64,000 nt of DNA from Polyangium jinanense (GTDB lineage Bacteria > Myxococcota > Polyangia > Polyangiales > Polyangiaceae): positions 124,001 to 188,000 of the forward strand of contig NZ_JAGTJJ010000017.1 in the NCBI RefSeq assembly GCF_028435365.1. Reading direction: 5' to 3'. Shown piece after piece: positions 46,636 through 57,659 of the stretch. A program made the position numbers and the translations under genes. Numbering within the stretch: the stretch's first letter is position 1; every line of letters starts with the position of its first letter. The notes below the pieces were generated by a model. The model saw nothing but the letters and a program-made list of their open reading frames with translations. It was not told the DNA's origin and made no database searches.

Positions 46636-48415
46636 AGAGCGCGAGGCCCGCGAGGATCGAGGCCATGGCCGCGGGCGTGAAATCGGAAGAGCTCCCTGCC
46701 CCGTAAGCGCAATCGACGTCGAAGATGGGGTTCGGGCAGGAGAGCCGCGGGTCGAGGGGACAGGCGTCCACGTCGTTCAGGAGCCCATCCCCGTCGATAT
46801 CGTCGTCACAGGCATTGCCCACCCCGTCGCCGTCCTGGTCCGCCTGATCGGGATCGGGTACGGCGGGACAAACATCCTGCGCATCGGGGATCGTGTCCTG
46901 ATCATCGTCGAGCACGCTGTCCCGATCGCAGGCGTCGCCCAGCGTGTCCATGTCGCTGTCCGCCTGGTCCGGATTGGGCGTCGTCGGGCAATTGTCGCCC
47001 ATCCCCGTCGGGATGCCGTCGCCGTCGGGATCCGCGTCGCAGGCATCTCCTTCTCCGTCGCCGTCCTGGTCCGCTTGATCCGGATTGGCGACGTCCGCGC
47101 AATTGTCGAACGCTCCGGGCACGCCGTCGCCATCCAGGTCTTCGTTGCAACCATTGCTCGGATCGCCATCACAATCGCTGTCGATGGCGTCACCACAGAT
47201 CTCCGTCTCCGGCTGCCCCGGCGCCACGCCGCACGCGGTTCCTCCCTGCCCGTCACACACGAGGAACCCGGTCCGCTCACACGCGCCGACGCCCACGGAG
47301 CACGGGCCATCGAGGCCGAACCCCTCGTCCGTGCAGCCATTGCAATCGTTGTCGGCTTCGTCGCAGACCTCCGCCTTGCCGATCGTGCCTTCGATGATGG
47401 TCGCGAGCGCCATGCTGAGCGCGGCCTCGTTGTTCGCCTTGATCGCCGTGCCGGTGCCGCCGGCGGCGGCGACGGCGTCGTTGTTGAGGCTGGCAGCCGC
47501 GAAATCGATGACGTGCGTCTTGACGCTCCAGAGGATCCCGCCCTTCGTGAAACCTGCGTAAAGGTCGGCGGCAGCGTCCACCGCGTCCGCGCTCGCGTCG
47601 CAGCTCTCGAGGCCGTCGGTGATCAGAAGGACACGCACCGGCCGACAGGCCCGCTCGCCCGCGTCCGCGATCGGCGAAGGGAACGACCTGGTCCCCGTGG
47701 GATTGGACCATCCGACCGAGAGGTACCGATACGCGTCACGGAGCAAGCCGTTGATCGGCGTCTCGCCTTGGGCCCAGAGCTCCTTGGGCATCGTCCCGGA
47801 CTGCGTGCAATCGTTGTCCACCCATTGCAAAAGCTCGGAGACATTGGAGGGCTCGAGCGGCGGCGCATAAAAGTTGTCTAGACGCACGGGCACGAGGATC
47901 TCCCCGCCGTGCCGGTCCTCCGAATTCGGCTGTGACGTGGGCTCCGTGCCGCAGCCGCCCCCGGGCACGCCGCCCCCGGGATAACTTTGCCACGTGCACG
48001 TCCCGTTGCCATCTCCGAACCCTACGTTGGCGCAGGTCGACGTGCAGTTCATGGCCGACCCTCGGGCGAACGCGGCGAGGCCGAAGTTCACCTGCTCGCC
48101 ATACGTCTCGACCAAGTTCTTCACGACACACTTCGCGTGGTCCCCGCGCGACGACCCGAAGCCACAGGAGCTCATCACCGGCGCCCCAGCTTGCATGACG
48201 TTTTGCGACATCGACCCCGAGGTGTCGAACGCGATCAAGAAGTAAGGCTTCGCCGGCGCCGGCCACATCGACGGATCGAGCGAGCACTCCGCCGGTTCGG
48301 CGCGAGCGCCGGTCGTCGCGAAGATCGCCGCCGCAGCGAGCGTGGATCCAATCAGATGGGCGCGTGCGCCACGAAACCTGCACGTTTCAGCGTCTCGACT
48401 GTACCGCTTCGTCAT
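46574..48415 (-). CDS. von Willebrand A protein with thrombospondin type 3 repeats
   Basis: ATG at 48415 gives 613 residues. A signal peptide ends near ARA-EP at 38. A vWA domain with MIDAS motif DTSGS (about 64-68) follows, rich in Cys. The C-terminal third has calcium-binding type 3 repeats (DLDGDGVPGAFDNCADVANP, DQDGDGVGNACDD). It ends with a hydrophobic stretch and Arg-rich tail (ILAGLALFTRRR), resembling sorting signals of MYXO-CTERM type. It is a surface adhesion-type protein. Overlap of 62 bp with the opposite gene is at the extreme C-terminal tail. Confidence 0.9.
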   Translation of the reverse strand: MTKRYSRDAETCRFRGARAHLIGSTLAAAAIFATTGARAEPAECSLDPSMWPAPAKPYFLIAFDTSGSMSQNVMQAGAPVMSSCGFGSSRGDHAKCVVKNLVETYGEQVNFGLAAFARGSAMNCTSTCANVGFGDGNGTCTWQSYPGGGVPGGGCGTEPTSQPNSEDRHGGEILVPVRLDNFYAPPLEPSNVSELLQWVDNDCTQSGTMPKELWAQGETPINGLLRDAYRYLSVGWSNPTGTRSFPSPIADAGERACRPVRVLLITDGLESCDASADAVDAAADLYAGFTKGGILWSVKTHVIDFAAASLNNDAVAAAGGTGTAIKANNEAALSMALATIIEGTIGKAEVCDEADNDCNGCTDEGFGLDGPCSVGVGACERTGFLVCDGQGGTACGVAPGQPETEICGDAIDSDCDGDPSNGCNEDLDGDGVPGAFDNCADVANPDQADQDGDGEGDACDADPDGDGIPTGMGDNCPTTPNPDQADSDMDTLGDACDRDSVLDDDQDTIPDAQDVCPAVPDPDQADQDGDGVGNACDDDIDGDGLLNDVDACPLDPRLSCPNPIFDVDCAYGAGSSSDFTPAAMASILAGLALFTRRRSMRRSASRTARSTRR

Positions 48416-48536
48416 CAAACACTCTCCTTCGATCGGGATCGTTTGGATGATCGCATGTCGGAGGCCTTACTGACAAGCCCCTCATTCGCGTAGTGCCACG
48501 CTTTTCTTCGGCGCCGCCTCGCGCTACGATCGCGGC

Positions 48537-49976
<1,440 letters not shown>

Positions 49977-50045
49977 GCCCGCCCGAAGGTGGATCTCCGT
50001 TGATCCAGTTGCCGGGACGAACGTCGCGCCGAACGAACGCGGTGC

Positions 50046-51071
50046 ATGGCCACGACCAAACGCGCCGCACCCCACTCCAAAAAAGCGCCCGCGACAGCCG
50101 ACGCCGCCGCGCCGCCCGCAAAACGCACCCGCCGCAAGAAAGCCCCGGCCGAGGGATCGCGCGGCCTGCCCGCCGGCGTCCTGCTCGCCGGCCCGGTCCC
50201 GCCCGAGGTCGAAAGCCTCGCGCACGCCATCCAGGAGGACGGCGGCTCGGTCCTCGCCATCTACCGCGACCCGCTCGGCGCCCACCCCACCCTCCTCGCG
50301 GGCCTACCGCTCGACCGCGTCGAGCCCACGCCGTTCCAGCGCGACCTCTCGGAGGCCCACGCGCAGAAGCTCGCGACCGTGCTCGACAAGATCGGCATCT
50401 TCCTCGACCCGATCATCGCCTTCCGCCGTCCCGATGGCCGCTACTGGACCCCGAACGGCCGCCACCGCCTCGAGGCCATGAAGCGCCTCGGCGGCCGCGC
50501 CCTCGTCGCCCTCGTCGTGCCGGACGAGCGTGTCGCCTACCAGATCCTCGCCCTCAACACCGAGAAGGCGCACAACGTCCGCGAACGCGCGATCGAGGTC
50601 ATCCGCATGGCCCGCTCCCTCGCCGACGCAGGCTCGGACCGCGCCGAGAAGGATTTTTCCTTCGAGTTCGAGGAGCCCGCGCTGCTCACGCTCGGACTCT
50701 GCTACGAGGCCCGCCCGCGCTTCTCGGGAGGCTCGTACCATGGCGTCCTCCGCGCCTCGGACGCCTTCCTCGACCTCCCGCTCCCCGAGGCCCTCGCCCG
50801 CCGTGAAGCGCAGGCCGAGCGGCTCCTCGAGCTCGACGACCGCGTCACCGAGATCGCCGCCGAGCTCAAGGCGCGTGGCTTCGAGAGCCCCTTCCTCAAG
50901 CCCTTCGTCGTCGCGCGGCTGAATCCGCTCCGCTTCCGCAAGGGCGCTGCGATGGCCGTGGACGACGTCCTCGATCGCATGCTCGACGCCGCCCACGCCT
51001 TCGACGTCGGCCGGGTGCGGCCCGAGCAGATCGCCCGCACCGGCGGCCCGCCGATGGAAGAGGCCGCCTGA
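50046..51071 (+). CDS. ParB/Srx-like domain protein
   Basis: ATG at 50046 gives 341 residues. The N terminus is basic, rich in Lys/Arg/Ala (residues 1-38). A ParB N-terminal-like domain follows: VEPTPFQRDLSEAHAQKLA, KIGIFLDPIIAFRRPDG, YWTPNGRHRLEAMKRLGG (the GxHR-type nucleotide motif as NGRHR). Chromosome-partition ParB normally sits with parA; here there is none, so this is a ParB-like regulator or CTPase of unknown job. Confidence 0.85.
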   Translation: MATTKRAAPHSKKAPATADAAAPPAKRTRRKKAPAEGSRGLPAGVLLAGPVPPEVESLAHAIQEDGGSVLAIYRDPLGAHPTLLAGLPLDRVEPTPFQRDLSEAHAQKLATVLDKIGIFLDPIIAFRRPDGRYWTPNGRHRLEAMKRLGGRALVALVVPDERVAYQILALNTEKAHNVRERAIEVIRMARSLADAGSDRAEKDFSFEFEEPALLTLGLCYEARPRFSGGSYHGVLRASDAFLDLPLPEALARREAQAERLLELDDRVTEIAAELKARGFESPFLKPFVVARLNPLRFRKGAAMAVDDVLDRMLDAAHAFDVGRVRPEQIARTGGPPMEEAA

Positions 51072-51128
51072 CGCGAGGACCCGTCCGGATTGTTGGCAAG
51101 CGGCGCGCCGCTCTCCCATAGTCCCCGC

Positions 51129-51719
51129 ATGCTGCGGCGAGACGTGTACTTCTTCGGCCTGCTCTCCTTGGCCCTGCTCGGCTGTGGCGGCGGGAGCGAG
51201 GCATCCCCTCCGCCGGCCGCGCCAAAAACCCCGGCGAAGGGCGCGTCCGGGGCCGCCGACCAGGGCCCGGCGAAGGCCCCGGACAAGATCGAACGGGAGA
51301 CCTTGAAGACCGTCCTGCCGATGGGCCTGCCGTGGCTGCTCCGCCGCGTCTGGCCCGAGGAGGTCTTCCGGGACGGCAAGTTCGTCGGCTGGCGCCTCGT
51401 GGCCATCCCGGAGGAGTGGACCGGGCTCGACGTCCGCCCGGACGACGTCGTCACGCGCATCAACGGCAAGACCGTCGAGACCCCCGAGCAACTCTGGGAC
51501 GCGTGGACCTCGCTCGCCACCGCGCCCGAGCTTCGCGTCACCTACGAGCGCGGCGCCGAAACCAAGGAGATCGTGCTGCCCATCGCCGGCGCCCCTGCGC
51601 CCGAGCTCTTGGCCTCCCTCACGAACCCGTCCCCGCCGCCGCGCAAGGCCACCACGAAGCGCGGCACGATCGTCATCGAGAGCCGCGACCCGGCCGGCGA
51701 CGATCCCGACACGAAGTAA
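51129..51719 (+). CDS. PDZ-domain lipoprotein
   Basis: ATG at 51129 gives 196 residues. The signal peptide ends in ALLGC (lipobox). A Pro/Ala linker leads to a PDZ-like domain (GWRLVAIPEEWTGLDVRPDD, VVTRINGKTVETPEQLWDAW, ELRVTYERGAETKEIVLPI), similar to the C-terminal PDZ of type II secretion GspC. No secretion genes are near. It is probably an envelope adaptor. Confidence 0.85.
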   Translation: MLRRDVYFFGLLSLALLGCGGGSEASPPPAAPKTPAKGASGAADQGPAKAPDKIERETLKTVLPMGLPWLLRRVWPEEVFRDGKFVGWRLVAIPEEWTGLDVRPDDVVTRINGKTVETPEQLWDAWTSLATAPELRVTYERGAETKEIVLPIAGAPAPELLASLTNPSPPPRKATTKRGTIVIESRDPAGDDPDTK

Positions 51720-51736
51720 CGCCCTGCCGATCGCGC

Positions 51737-52156
51737 CTACATCACGCTCTTGCGGTTGCGCCCCCTGCGCCGCTCGGCGAGCCATGCGCGCGCGCTCGCC
51801 TCGTTGTCGAACACCTTGCCGTACATGTTCACCCCGAACGCGCGGATCATGCGCGTGAGGAACTCCATCGACGTCCGGTGGAAGAACCTCCGCACCACGT
51901 AGGCGGCGGTGCGCGGAGGCGACGCGCGGAAGAGCTTGGCGGTCTCGGTGATCGCGCCGGGGGCGATGGAGAGATCCTCGCCGAGGACGACGAGGTTGTA
52001 GATCGGCGCGCACTCGTCCCACAAGGGTTTCTCGAGCTTGCTCAGCTCGCCGACGTGCGCGCCGGTCGCCGTTCCGCGCGTGAAACGATAGACGAAAAGG
52101 TCCGTCTCCTCGCGCTCGATGCGGTGCTCACCAGCCGTGTGTGTATCGGGCGTCAC
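51737..52156 (-). CDS. SpoIIAA/STAS-like domain protein, paralogue of 42279-42668
   Basis: GTG at 52156 has GGAGGG four bases upstream and aligns with the start of the paralogue at 42279-42668; ATG 52204 lacks a binding site. The protein has 139 residues. Conserved elements include AGEHRIEREETDLFVYRF, YNLVVLGEDLSIA, FEFLTRMIRAFGVNMYGK-like helices and FDNEASARAWLAERR. It may be a small lipid- or partner-binding regulator. Function unknown. Confidence 0.75.
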   Translation of the reverse strand: MTPDTHTAGEHRIEREETDLFVYRFTRGTATGAHVGELSKLEKPLWDECAPIYNLVVLGEDLSIAPGAITETAKLFRASPPRTAAYVVRRFFHRTSMEFLTRMIRAFGVNMYGKVFDNEASARAWLAERRRGRNRKSVM

Positions 52157-52251
52157 GATCCCTCCGTCGGGCGGGGGTTTTCCATTTTCCGGAGGAACGA
52201 TCATGCAGGGGCGCGGGGCACTTCGCAAGCCGCACGCGCGACGAAGCAGGA

Positions 52252-52899
52252 TCAGGACTTGCGCTTGAAGACGAGCGTCATCTTTTTCTTCGGGTCCACA
52301 AGCTCGAGCGTCTTGTCGTCCTTCAATGTGATGGTGATCGCGAGATCCTTCGGCATCTCCTTCTTCGAGATCTCGTCCTTGCCTGCGGGCTTCATCACCA
52401 CGGTCCCATTCTCGTCCTTCACGACCTCGTACTTCACCTTGAGGATGACCTTGTCCTTGCCCTTCTCGGTGACGTGCGAAACGTACACGGAATCGACGGT
52501 GAACTCGATCCACTCGCCGGCGGCGGCCTCTTCGAGCTCCTTCATCAGCGCGGCATATTTCTTCTCGTCCTTGCCGGCTTTTTTCTTGGCTTCGGCTTCG
52601 GCGTTGGCGCGCGGCTCGCCCGAGAAATCGAACTGCCATTGACCGACGATTCGCTCCTTGCCGGGCTTCGGCGCGGGGGCGGGCTCGGGCGCGGGGGCCG
52701 GAGCGGCCTGCGTCGGGGCGGGCTCCGCGGCCGTCGTCGCGGGCGGCGGCGTGGTTTCGGCCGGCGCCGGCGGCGTCGTCGTCTCGGCGGGCGGCTGCGG
52801 CGCCGTCTCGGGCTGCGGTGTTTCGCCGCCCCCGCACGCGATACCGAGCAGAGCCATCGTGGACACGAGCACCAGAGAAAGCTGCCTTTTCGCCATCAT
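52252..52899 (-). CDS. lipoprotein of unknown function
   Basis: Tandem ATGs at 52899/52896 follow GAGGAG, giving 215 residues. The signal peptide ends in LLGIAC (lipobox), then comes a Pro/Thr/Ala linker to residue 78. The C-terminal domain is beta-rich with Lys repeats (GQWQFDFSGEPRANAEAEAK, AITITLKDDKTLELVDPKKK), like small lipocalin-type domains. No family was identified. Confidence 0.82.
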   Translation of the reverse strand: MMAKRQLSLVLVSTMALLGIACGGGETPQPETAPQPPAETTTPPAPAETTPPPATTAAEPAPTQAAPAPAPEPAPAPKPGKERIVGQWQFDFSGEPRANAEAEAKKKAGKDEKKYAALMKELEEAAAGEWIEFTVDSVYVSHVTEKGKDKVILKVKYEVVKDENGTVVMKPAGKDEISKKEMPKDLAITITLKDDKTLELVDPKKKMTLVFKRKS

Positions 52900-52990
52900 T
52901 TTCCGTTCTCCTCGTGAAACGGGGCATCCGCCCGGCCGATACGCGTGTTTACGCGCCAAACCGAAGGACGCCCGAGCGAGGGAAAACGGC

Positions 52991-53647
52991 TCACGTCGCG
53001 ATCGTGCGCTCCTGCGCCTCATACGGCCCTCCCACGGCCCTCCCACCGTCCCGGGCGATTTGCTCGAAGAGCGGCGCGAGGTTTCGGAACACGCGTTCGC
53101 GCGAAAGCACGATCCGGACATGGCAATTCCCCGCATACACGAGCGCGAGGATCCCGCTCACGGCGAGGAGCATCCCCCAGGGAAAGGACGCGGGCCGCCA
53201 GCTTTCGAATGAGCCCCACGCGGCGAGGACGAGCAGGAACGGCGACGGCAACGCGAGGAACAAGGCCCTCCAGAGCAGCGCCGCGGCTTTCCGGAACGCC
53301 TCGTCGTAGTCACGGGCGATCTCGGAGAAGACGGGCACGAGGGCGGCATTCGGTCCGCCACGATATCCGCCACGCGCCGCGCTCTCCGGTGAGCCCACGC
53401 GCACGGCCGCGAGGATCGCGGCCTTCGTGGCCACGCAGACCGGCAGGGGGTGACCGGCGTTCGTGATCTTGAGGGCGCGTGGCAGGTTGCCGGCCTCGAT
53501 GATCCTCCGGATGACGGAGACGAACATGTCCCCGTCGACGTCCCGGTTGTGGGCCAGCGCGACCCAGTACGCCCCGGAGGCCAAGCCCGCGAAGAGCACC
53601 CCCACATGCTCGCGCAGCCACCACGGAAGGTCGACGAGTGGCTCCAT
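52991..53647 (-). CDS. membrane protein, MotA/TolQ/ExbB-like
   Basis: ATG at 53647 gives 218 residues with hydrophobic segments near 15-32, 118-140 and 150-172. FVSVIRRIIEAGNLPRALKI followed by TKAAILAAVRVGSPE is the cytoplasmic helical pattern of TolQ/ExbB/MotA proton-channel proteins. ExbD or TolR partners are not adjacent. Assignment is by pattern only. Confidence 0.7.
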   Translation of the reverse strand: MEPLVDLPWWLREHVGVLFAGLASGAYWVALAHNRDVDGDMFVSVIRRIIEAGNLPRALKITNAGHPLPVCVATKAAILAAVRVGSPESAARGGYRGGPNAALVPVFSEIARDYDEAFRKAAALLWRALFLALPSPFLLVLAAWGSFESWRPASFPWGMLLAVSGILALVYAGNCHVRIVLSRERVFRNLAPLFEQIARDGGRAVGGPYEAQERTIAT

Positions 53648-53800
53648 CGCGGGCGATCCTACCCGATTTCGCCCCGCGGAATGGCCTCCTCGCCTCGCAT
53701 GTAACCTCCGAGGCCCCCGTGCCGTTCCCCCGGGGTCCGCGCCGCCGAAAGATCCCGACGACGCCCCTCCTGTCCTTTGCTACAAGCCGAGACGATCGAC

Positions 53801-54757
53801 ATGCCGAAGCGCCCGCTCCTCGCCACCTCCGCCCTGCTCCTCGCCCTCGCCGCCTGCCAGGACGACCCGGCCCCGACCGCGCTCCCGACTTCCTCCGCCG
53901 CGCCCGCGCCGCCCCCGCCGAGCGCCGCCGCCCCGGCCGCCACCACGAGCGCCGCCCCCGCCGCGGAGCCCACGGCCGCCGCACCAACCGCCTCCGCCGC
54001 CGCGCCCGCGCCCGCGCCCGCCACCGCAACCGCCTCCGCCGCCGCGTCCCCGCGCCCGACCGCGACCGCGTCCGCCGCCGCGCCGCCCGCGACCGCCTCC
54101 GCGGCCGCGCCACCCGCCACCGCCTCCGCCGCGGAGCCTGCGCCCTCGGCCGCGCCTGCGCCTGGCTCGGCCGACGCCGTGGCCGTGGCGATCGATCAGG
54201 TCTTCCTCGACAAGAAGACCTTCTTCGCGAAGTTCAAGCAGGAGCACACGCAAAAAGTGGCGGGCACGACGAAGAAATCGACTGGCGTCTTCTATTTCGA
54301 GCGGCCGAACAAGATCTCCTTCCGGTACGACGCGCCGAGCAAGAATCGCATCGTCTCCGACGGCACGACGCTCAAGGTCTACATCGGCGAGGACAACCAG
54401 ATGTTCGTGCAGCCCGTGGACAAGACCGAGTACCCCGGCGCCCTCGCCTTCCTGATGGGCAAGGGGCTCGGCCCCTCGTTCAACTTCGCGTTCCACGACA
54501 AATCCAAGTTCGAGGGCGGCCCCGTCCTGCTCGGGAAACCTCGGCAAGCGACGCCACATTACGACTCGGTGTATTTCTACGTGGACAAGGCGTTCCTGGA
54601 GAAGAAGGATCCCGGCGTGATCCGCCGCGTCATGCTCGTCGACGCCCAGGGCAACCGCAACCGCTTCGATTTCGAGGGCTCGACGCAACCCGCCACGATC
54701 GACCCCGCCGAGTTCACCTTCACCCCTCCGCCGGGCACCAACGTGACCCAGAATTGA
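53801..54757 (+). CDS. lolA: LolA-like outer-membrane lipoprotein carrier, itself a lipoprotein
   Basis: ATG at 53801 gives 318 residues. The signal peptide ends in LAAC (lipobox), unlike classical soluble LolA. A 100-residue Ala/Pro/Thr linker follows. The C-terminal 190 residues are LolA-like: KSTGVFYFERPNKISFRYD, SDGTTLKVYIGEDNQMFVQ and PGALAFLMGKG. LolA shuttles lipoproteins from inner to outer membrane; a tethered form would work at one membrane. It is four bases upstream of the next gene, so they share an operon. Confidence 0.85.
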   Translation: MPKRPLLATSALLLALAACQDDPAPTALPTSSAAPAPPPPSAAAPAATTSAAPAAEPTAAAPTASAAAPAPAPATATASAAASPRPTATASAAAPPATASAAAPPATASAAEPAPSAAPAPGSADAVAVAIDQVFLDKKTFFAKFKQEHTQKVAGTTKKSTGVFYFERPNKISFRYDAPSKNRIVSDGTTLKVYIGEDNQMFVQPVDKTEYPGALAFLMGKGLGPSFNFAFHDKSKFEGGPVLLGKPRQATPHYDSVYFYVDKAFLEKKDPGVIRRVMLVDAQGNRNRFDFEGSTQPATIDPAEFTFTPPPGTNVTQN

Positions 54758-54761
54758 AGCC

Positions 54762-56453
54762 GTGCCGCTCGACCTCTGGCCGCTCTCCCCGCCGGGCCGT
54801 CTGATCCACGAGGACCGAGACCTCGTCGCCATCGACAAGCCCCCGTTCGTCCCGACACACGCGCCCGAGCGCAGCGACGACGTCCATCGCCGCCTCACGG
54901 CCTATTACGAGGCCATGCAGCCGGGCGCGCCCGTCTACCTTGGCGTCCACCAGCGCCTCGAACGGGACACCTCGGGCGTGCTCGTCTTCACGCGCCGCCG
55001 CGAGGCGAACCGATCCATTGCCGAACAAATCGAGCGCCGCCGCGCGCGCCGCACCTACGTCGCGCTCGTCCGCGGCACGCCGGGCATGCTCGGCCGCGGC
55101 AAGGGGCCGGACAAGGGCGTCTTGCGGCATCGGCTCGCGCCGGGCGACGGCGGCCATCGCGTCTTGCCGCCCTCGGCGCGGGCGGGCCAGGTCTCCACCG
55201 TGAACTTCCGCGTCCTCGAGCGGCGCGGCGATCGCACGCTCCTCGCGCTCACGCCCGAGCCTGGTTGTCCCGTGGATCTCCCGGCCCAGCTCGGCGCCGA
55301 ACAAGCTCCGATCGTGGGCGACGTGGCGCGCGGCGGAGATCCGGCGCCTCGGCTCGCCTTGCACCTCGAAGAGCTCGTCCTCGACCACCCGGAAGGCGGC
55401 CGCCCCCTCACGCTCCGCGCCCCCATTCCGGTCTTCTTTTCGGATTTTCTCGAAGGGAAAGAAGGGCTCTCCGACGTGGACGCCCTCGAGCGTCGCTTGC
55501 GCGAGGCCGCCGAGCGCCGCGCGTGGATCGCGCGCCTCCCGGGCACGGATGCCTTCCGCCTCGCGAATGCCGCGGGCGACGGATTGCCCGGCGTCACGGT
55601 GGATCGATACGGGGATTTCCTCGTCGTTTCGCTTTACGACGAGGACGCGGAGGCCGCGCGGGAGCGGATCCTCGACGCGGCCTTCCGGCTCGGCCCGACG
55701 GGTATCTACCTCAAGATCCGCCCGAAGCACGCAAGCCGCATCGTCGACGCGCGGGAGCCGCAGTTCGCGCCGAAGGACCCGGTCCGCGGCGCGCCCGCGC
55801 CCGATCCGATGGTCGTGCACGAGCTCGGCTTGCCGTACGAGGTGCGGCTCGGCGATGGTTTGTCCACGGGTATCTTCCTGGATCAAAGGGAAAACCGTCG
55901 CCGCGTGCGGGAAATGGCCTCGGGGTTGTCCGTCGCGAACCTCTTCGCCTATACGTGCCCCTTCACGGTGGCGGCGGCCGCGGGCGGGGCGCGGCGAACG
56001 GTGAGCGTGGACGTGTCGCGCGGCGCGCTCGATTGGGCGCGGCGGAACCTCGACCGGATCGGTGTGGATCCCGCGGCGCACGCGCTCGTCGAGGCGGACG
56101 CGATCAAATGGCTCGAAAAGAGCGCCACCAAGGAAGGACCATTCGACCTCGTGCTCCTCGATCCGCCGAGCTTCGCGACCACGAAGCAGACGCGTTTCTC
56201 CGCGGAGAGCGATTACAAAAAGCTCGCGGCGAGCGTCCTCCGCGTGCTCGCGCCGGGCGGACGGCTCCTCGCGTGCACGAATCACAAGGGAATCTCGCGC
56301 GCCAAGTTCAAGCGTGTGCTGCAGGACGCCGCGCGCGACGCGGGGCGGGGCGCGGCGCAGGTGAAGGAGTGGCCCGATCCTGAGGATTTCCCGCCGGAGC
56401 CGGGCGCAGAAGCCCATTTGAAGACGGTGCTCGTCACGCTCGAGAGGGGTTGA
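54762..56453 (+). CDS. RluA-type pseudouridine synthase fused to RlmI-like methyltransferase
   Basis: GTG at 54762 gives 563 residues. Residues 10-215 are an RluA-type pseudouridine synthase with catalytic Asp69 in HQRLERDTSGV. Residues 255-563 are an RlmI-like rRNA methyltransferase: FRLANAAGDGLPGVTVDRYGD (PUA/EEHGAD-like), GIFLDQRENRR, SAM-binding NLFAYTCPFT, LLDPPSF at 465-471. The fusion could make two modifications in neighbouring rRNA sites. It is next to lolA and, with no gap, the Bcr/CflA transporter. Confidence 0.92.
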   Translation: MPLDLWPLSPPGRLIHEDRDLVAIDKPPFVPTHAPERSDDVHRRLTAYYEAMQPGAPVYLGVHQRLERDTSGVLVFTRRREANRSIAEQIERRRARRTYVALVRGTPGMLGRGKGPDKGVLRHRLAPGDGGHRVLPPSARAGQVSTVNFRVLERRGDRTLLALTPEPGCPVDLPAQLGAEQAPIVGDVARGGDPAPRLALHLEELVLDHPEGGRPLTLRAPIPVFFSDFLEGKEGLSDVDALERRLREAAERRAWIARLPGTDAFRLANAAGDGLPGVTVDRYGDFLVVSLYDEDAEAARERILDAAFRLGPTGIYLKIRPKHASRIVDAREPQFAPKDPVRGAPAPDPMVVHELGLPYEVRLGDGLSTGIFLDQRENRRRVREMASGLSVANLFAYTCPFTVAAAAGGARRTVSVDVSRGALDWARRNLDRIGVDPAAHALVEADAIKWLEKSATKEGPFDLVLLDPPSFATTKQTRFSAESDYKKLAASVLRVLAPGGRLLACTNHKGISRAKFKRVLQDAARDAGRGAAQVKEWPDPEDFPPEPGAEAHLKTVLVTLERG

Positions 56454-57656
56454 ATGGCGACCTCCCTCCCCTCCGACGATCACCTCTCCCACCGTGATCG
56501 CCCGGGCCTGCTCGCGCTCATCCTGGGCGCGCTCGCGGCGCTCGGGCCGCTCACGATCGACATGTACCTGCCGAGCTTGCCCTCGATCGAGCGGGATCTC
56601 GGCACCACCGCCTCGATGACGCAGCTCACGCTCGCGTCGTATTTCGCGGGGCTCGGCATCGGCCAGCTCGGGTATGGACCGGTCACGGATCGGTTCGGCC
56701 GCAAGCGCCCGCTCTATTTCGGGCTCACCCTGTACGTGCTCGCGTCGGCCGGATGCGCGCTCGCGCCGAATGCAAAAGCGCTCATCGCGCTCCGGTTCCT
56801 GCAAGCGCTGGGCGGCGCCGCCGGGCCCGTCGTCATGCGAGCGGTGGTCCGGGATCTTTATGTGGGCGCCGCGGCAGCCCGGCTGCTCTCCATGCTCATC
56901 CTGGTCATGGGCGCGGCGCCCATCCTGGCGCCGCTCCTCGGCGGCTTCACCCTGGAAATCGCGGGCTGGCGAACCATCTTCGTCGTGCTCACCGTACTCG
57001 GCGCCGCCTGCCTCGCGCTGATGGCCGCGGCGCTGCCCGAGACCTCGACCACGCGGACGCGCATCGAGGTCCGGTCCCTCGCCCGCAATGTCCGCGCGCT
57101 CCTCGGGCACCGCTCGTTCGTCGCGTACACGCTCACGGGCGCATTCTCGCAGGCGGGCATGTTCGCGTACATCTCGGGCTCGCCCTTCGTCCTCATCAAC
57201 CTCTTCCACGTCTCGCCGCAGCGGTACGGGTGGTTTTTCGGGGCGAACGCGGTCGGGTTCATCGCCGCGTCCCAGGTGAACCACAAGCTCCTCGCGCGCT
57301 TCGCGCCGGGCCGGCTCCTCGCGCGCGGAACGGTCGCGGCGGCGACGGTGGGCGTGGTCCTCTACGCCATTGCGGTGACCGGGGTCGGGGGTTTGCCCGC
57401 GGTGGCCGCGATGCTGTTCGGATTCCTGGCGAGCATCGGCTTCATCGGGCCGAATGCGACCGCGCTCGCGATGGAGGAGCAAGGGGCCCGGGCGGGCCTC
57501 GCCTCCGCCCTGCTCGGGTCGATTCAATTCGGCATCGCGGCCTGCGCGTCGTCCCTCGTGGGCCTCTTCAACGATGGCTCGATGCGCCCGATGGCGGGCG
57601 TCATGGCCGCCTGCGGCGCGGCCACCTTCCTCGCCGGCTTTTTCGCGCGGCGCTGA
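56454..57656 (+). CDS. Bcr/CflA-family multidrug efflux transporter
   Basis: ATG at 56454 follows directly on the preceding stop, giving 400 residues and about twelve membrane helices. The Bcr/CflA subfamily of the major facilitator superfamily is shown by LGPLTIDMYLPSLPSIERDLGTT-like opening, GYGPVTDRFGRKRPL (motif A) and ALGGAAGPVVMRAVVRDLY. It exports drugs such as bicyclomycin or chloramphenicol; the substrate is unknown. It is the last gene of the lolA operon. Confidence 0.92.
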   Translation: MATSLPSDDHLSHRDRPGLLALILGALAALGPLTIDMYLPSLPSIERDLGTTASMTQLTLASYFAGLGIGQLGYGPVTDRFGRKRPLYFGLTLYVLASAGCALAPNAKALIALRFLQALGGAAGPVVMRAVVRDLYVGAAAARLLSMLILVMGAAPILAPLLGGFTLEIAGWRTIFVVLTVLGAACLALMAAALPETSTTRTRIEVRSLARNVRALLGHRSFVAYTLTGAFSQAGMFAYISGSPFVLINLFHVSPQRYGWFFGANAVGFIAASQVNHKLLARFAPGRLLARGTVAAATVGVVLYAIAVTGVGGLPAVAAMLFGFLASIGFIGPNATALAMEEQGARAGLASALLGSIQFGIAACASSLVGLFNDGSMRPMAGVMAACGAATFLAGFFARR

Positions 57657-57659
57657 CCC

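Noticed and set aside
50046..51071. Chromosomal parB of a parAB-oriC region
   Set aside because: No parA, gid or rnpA/rpmH neighbours, and the domain matches only the N-terminal ParB/Srx module.
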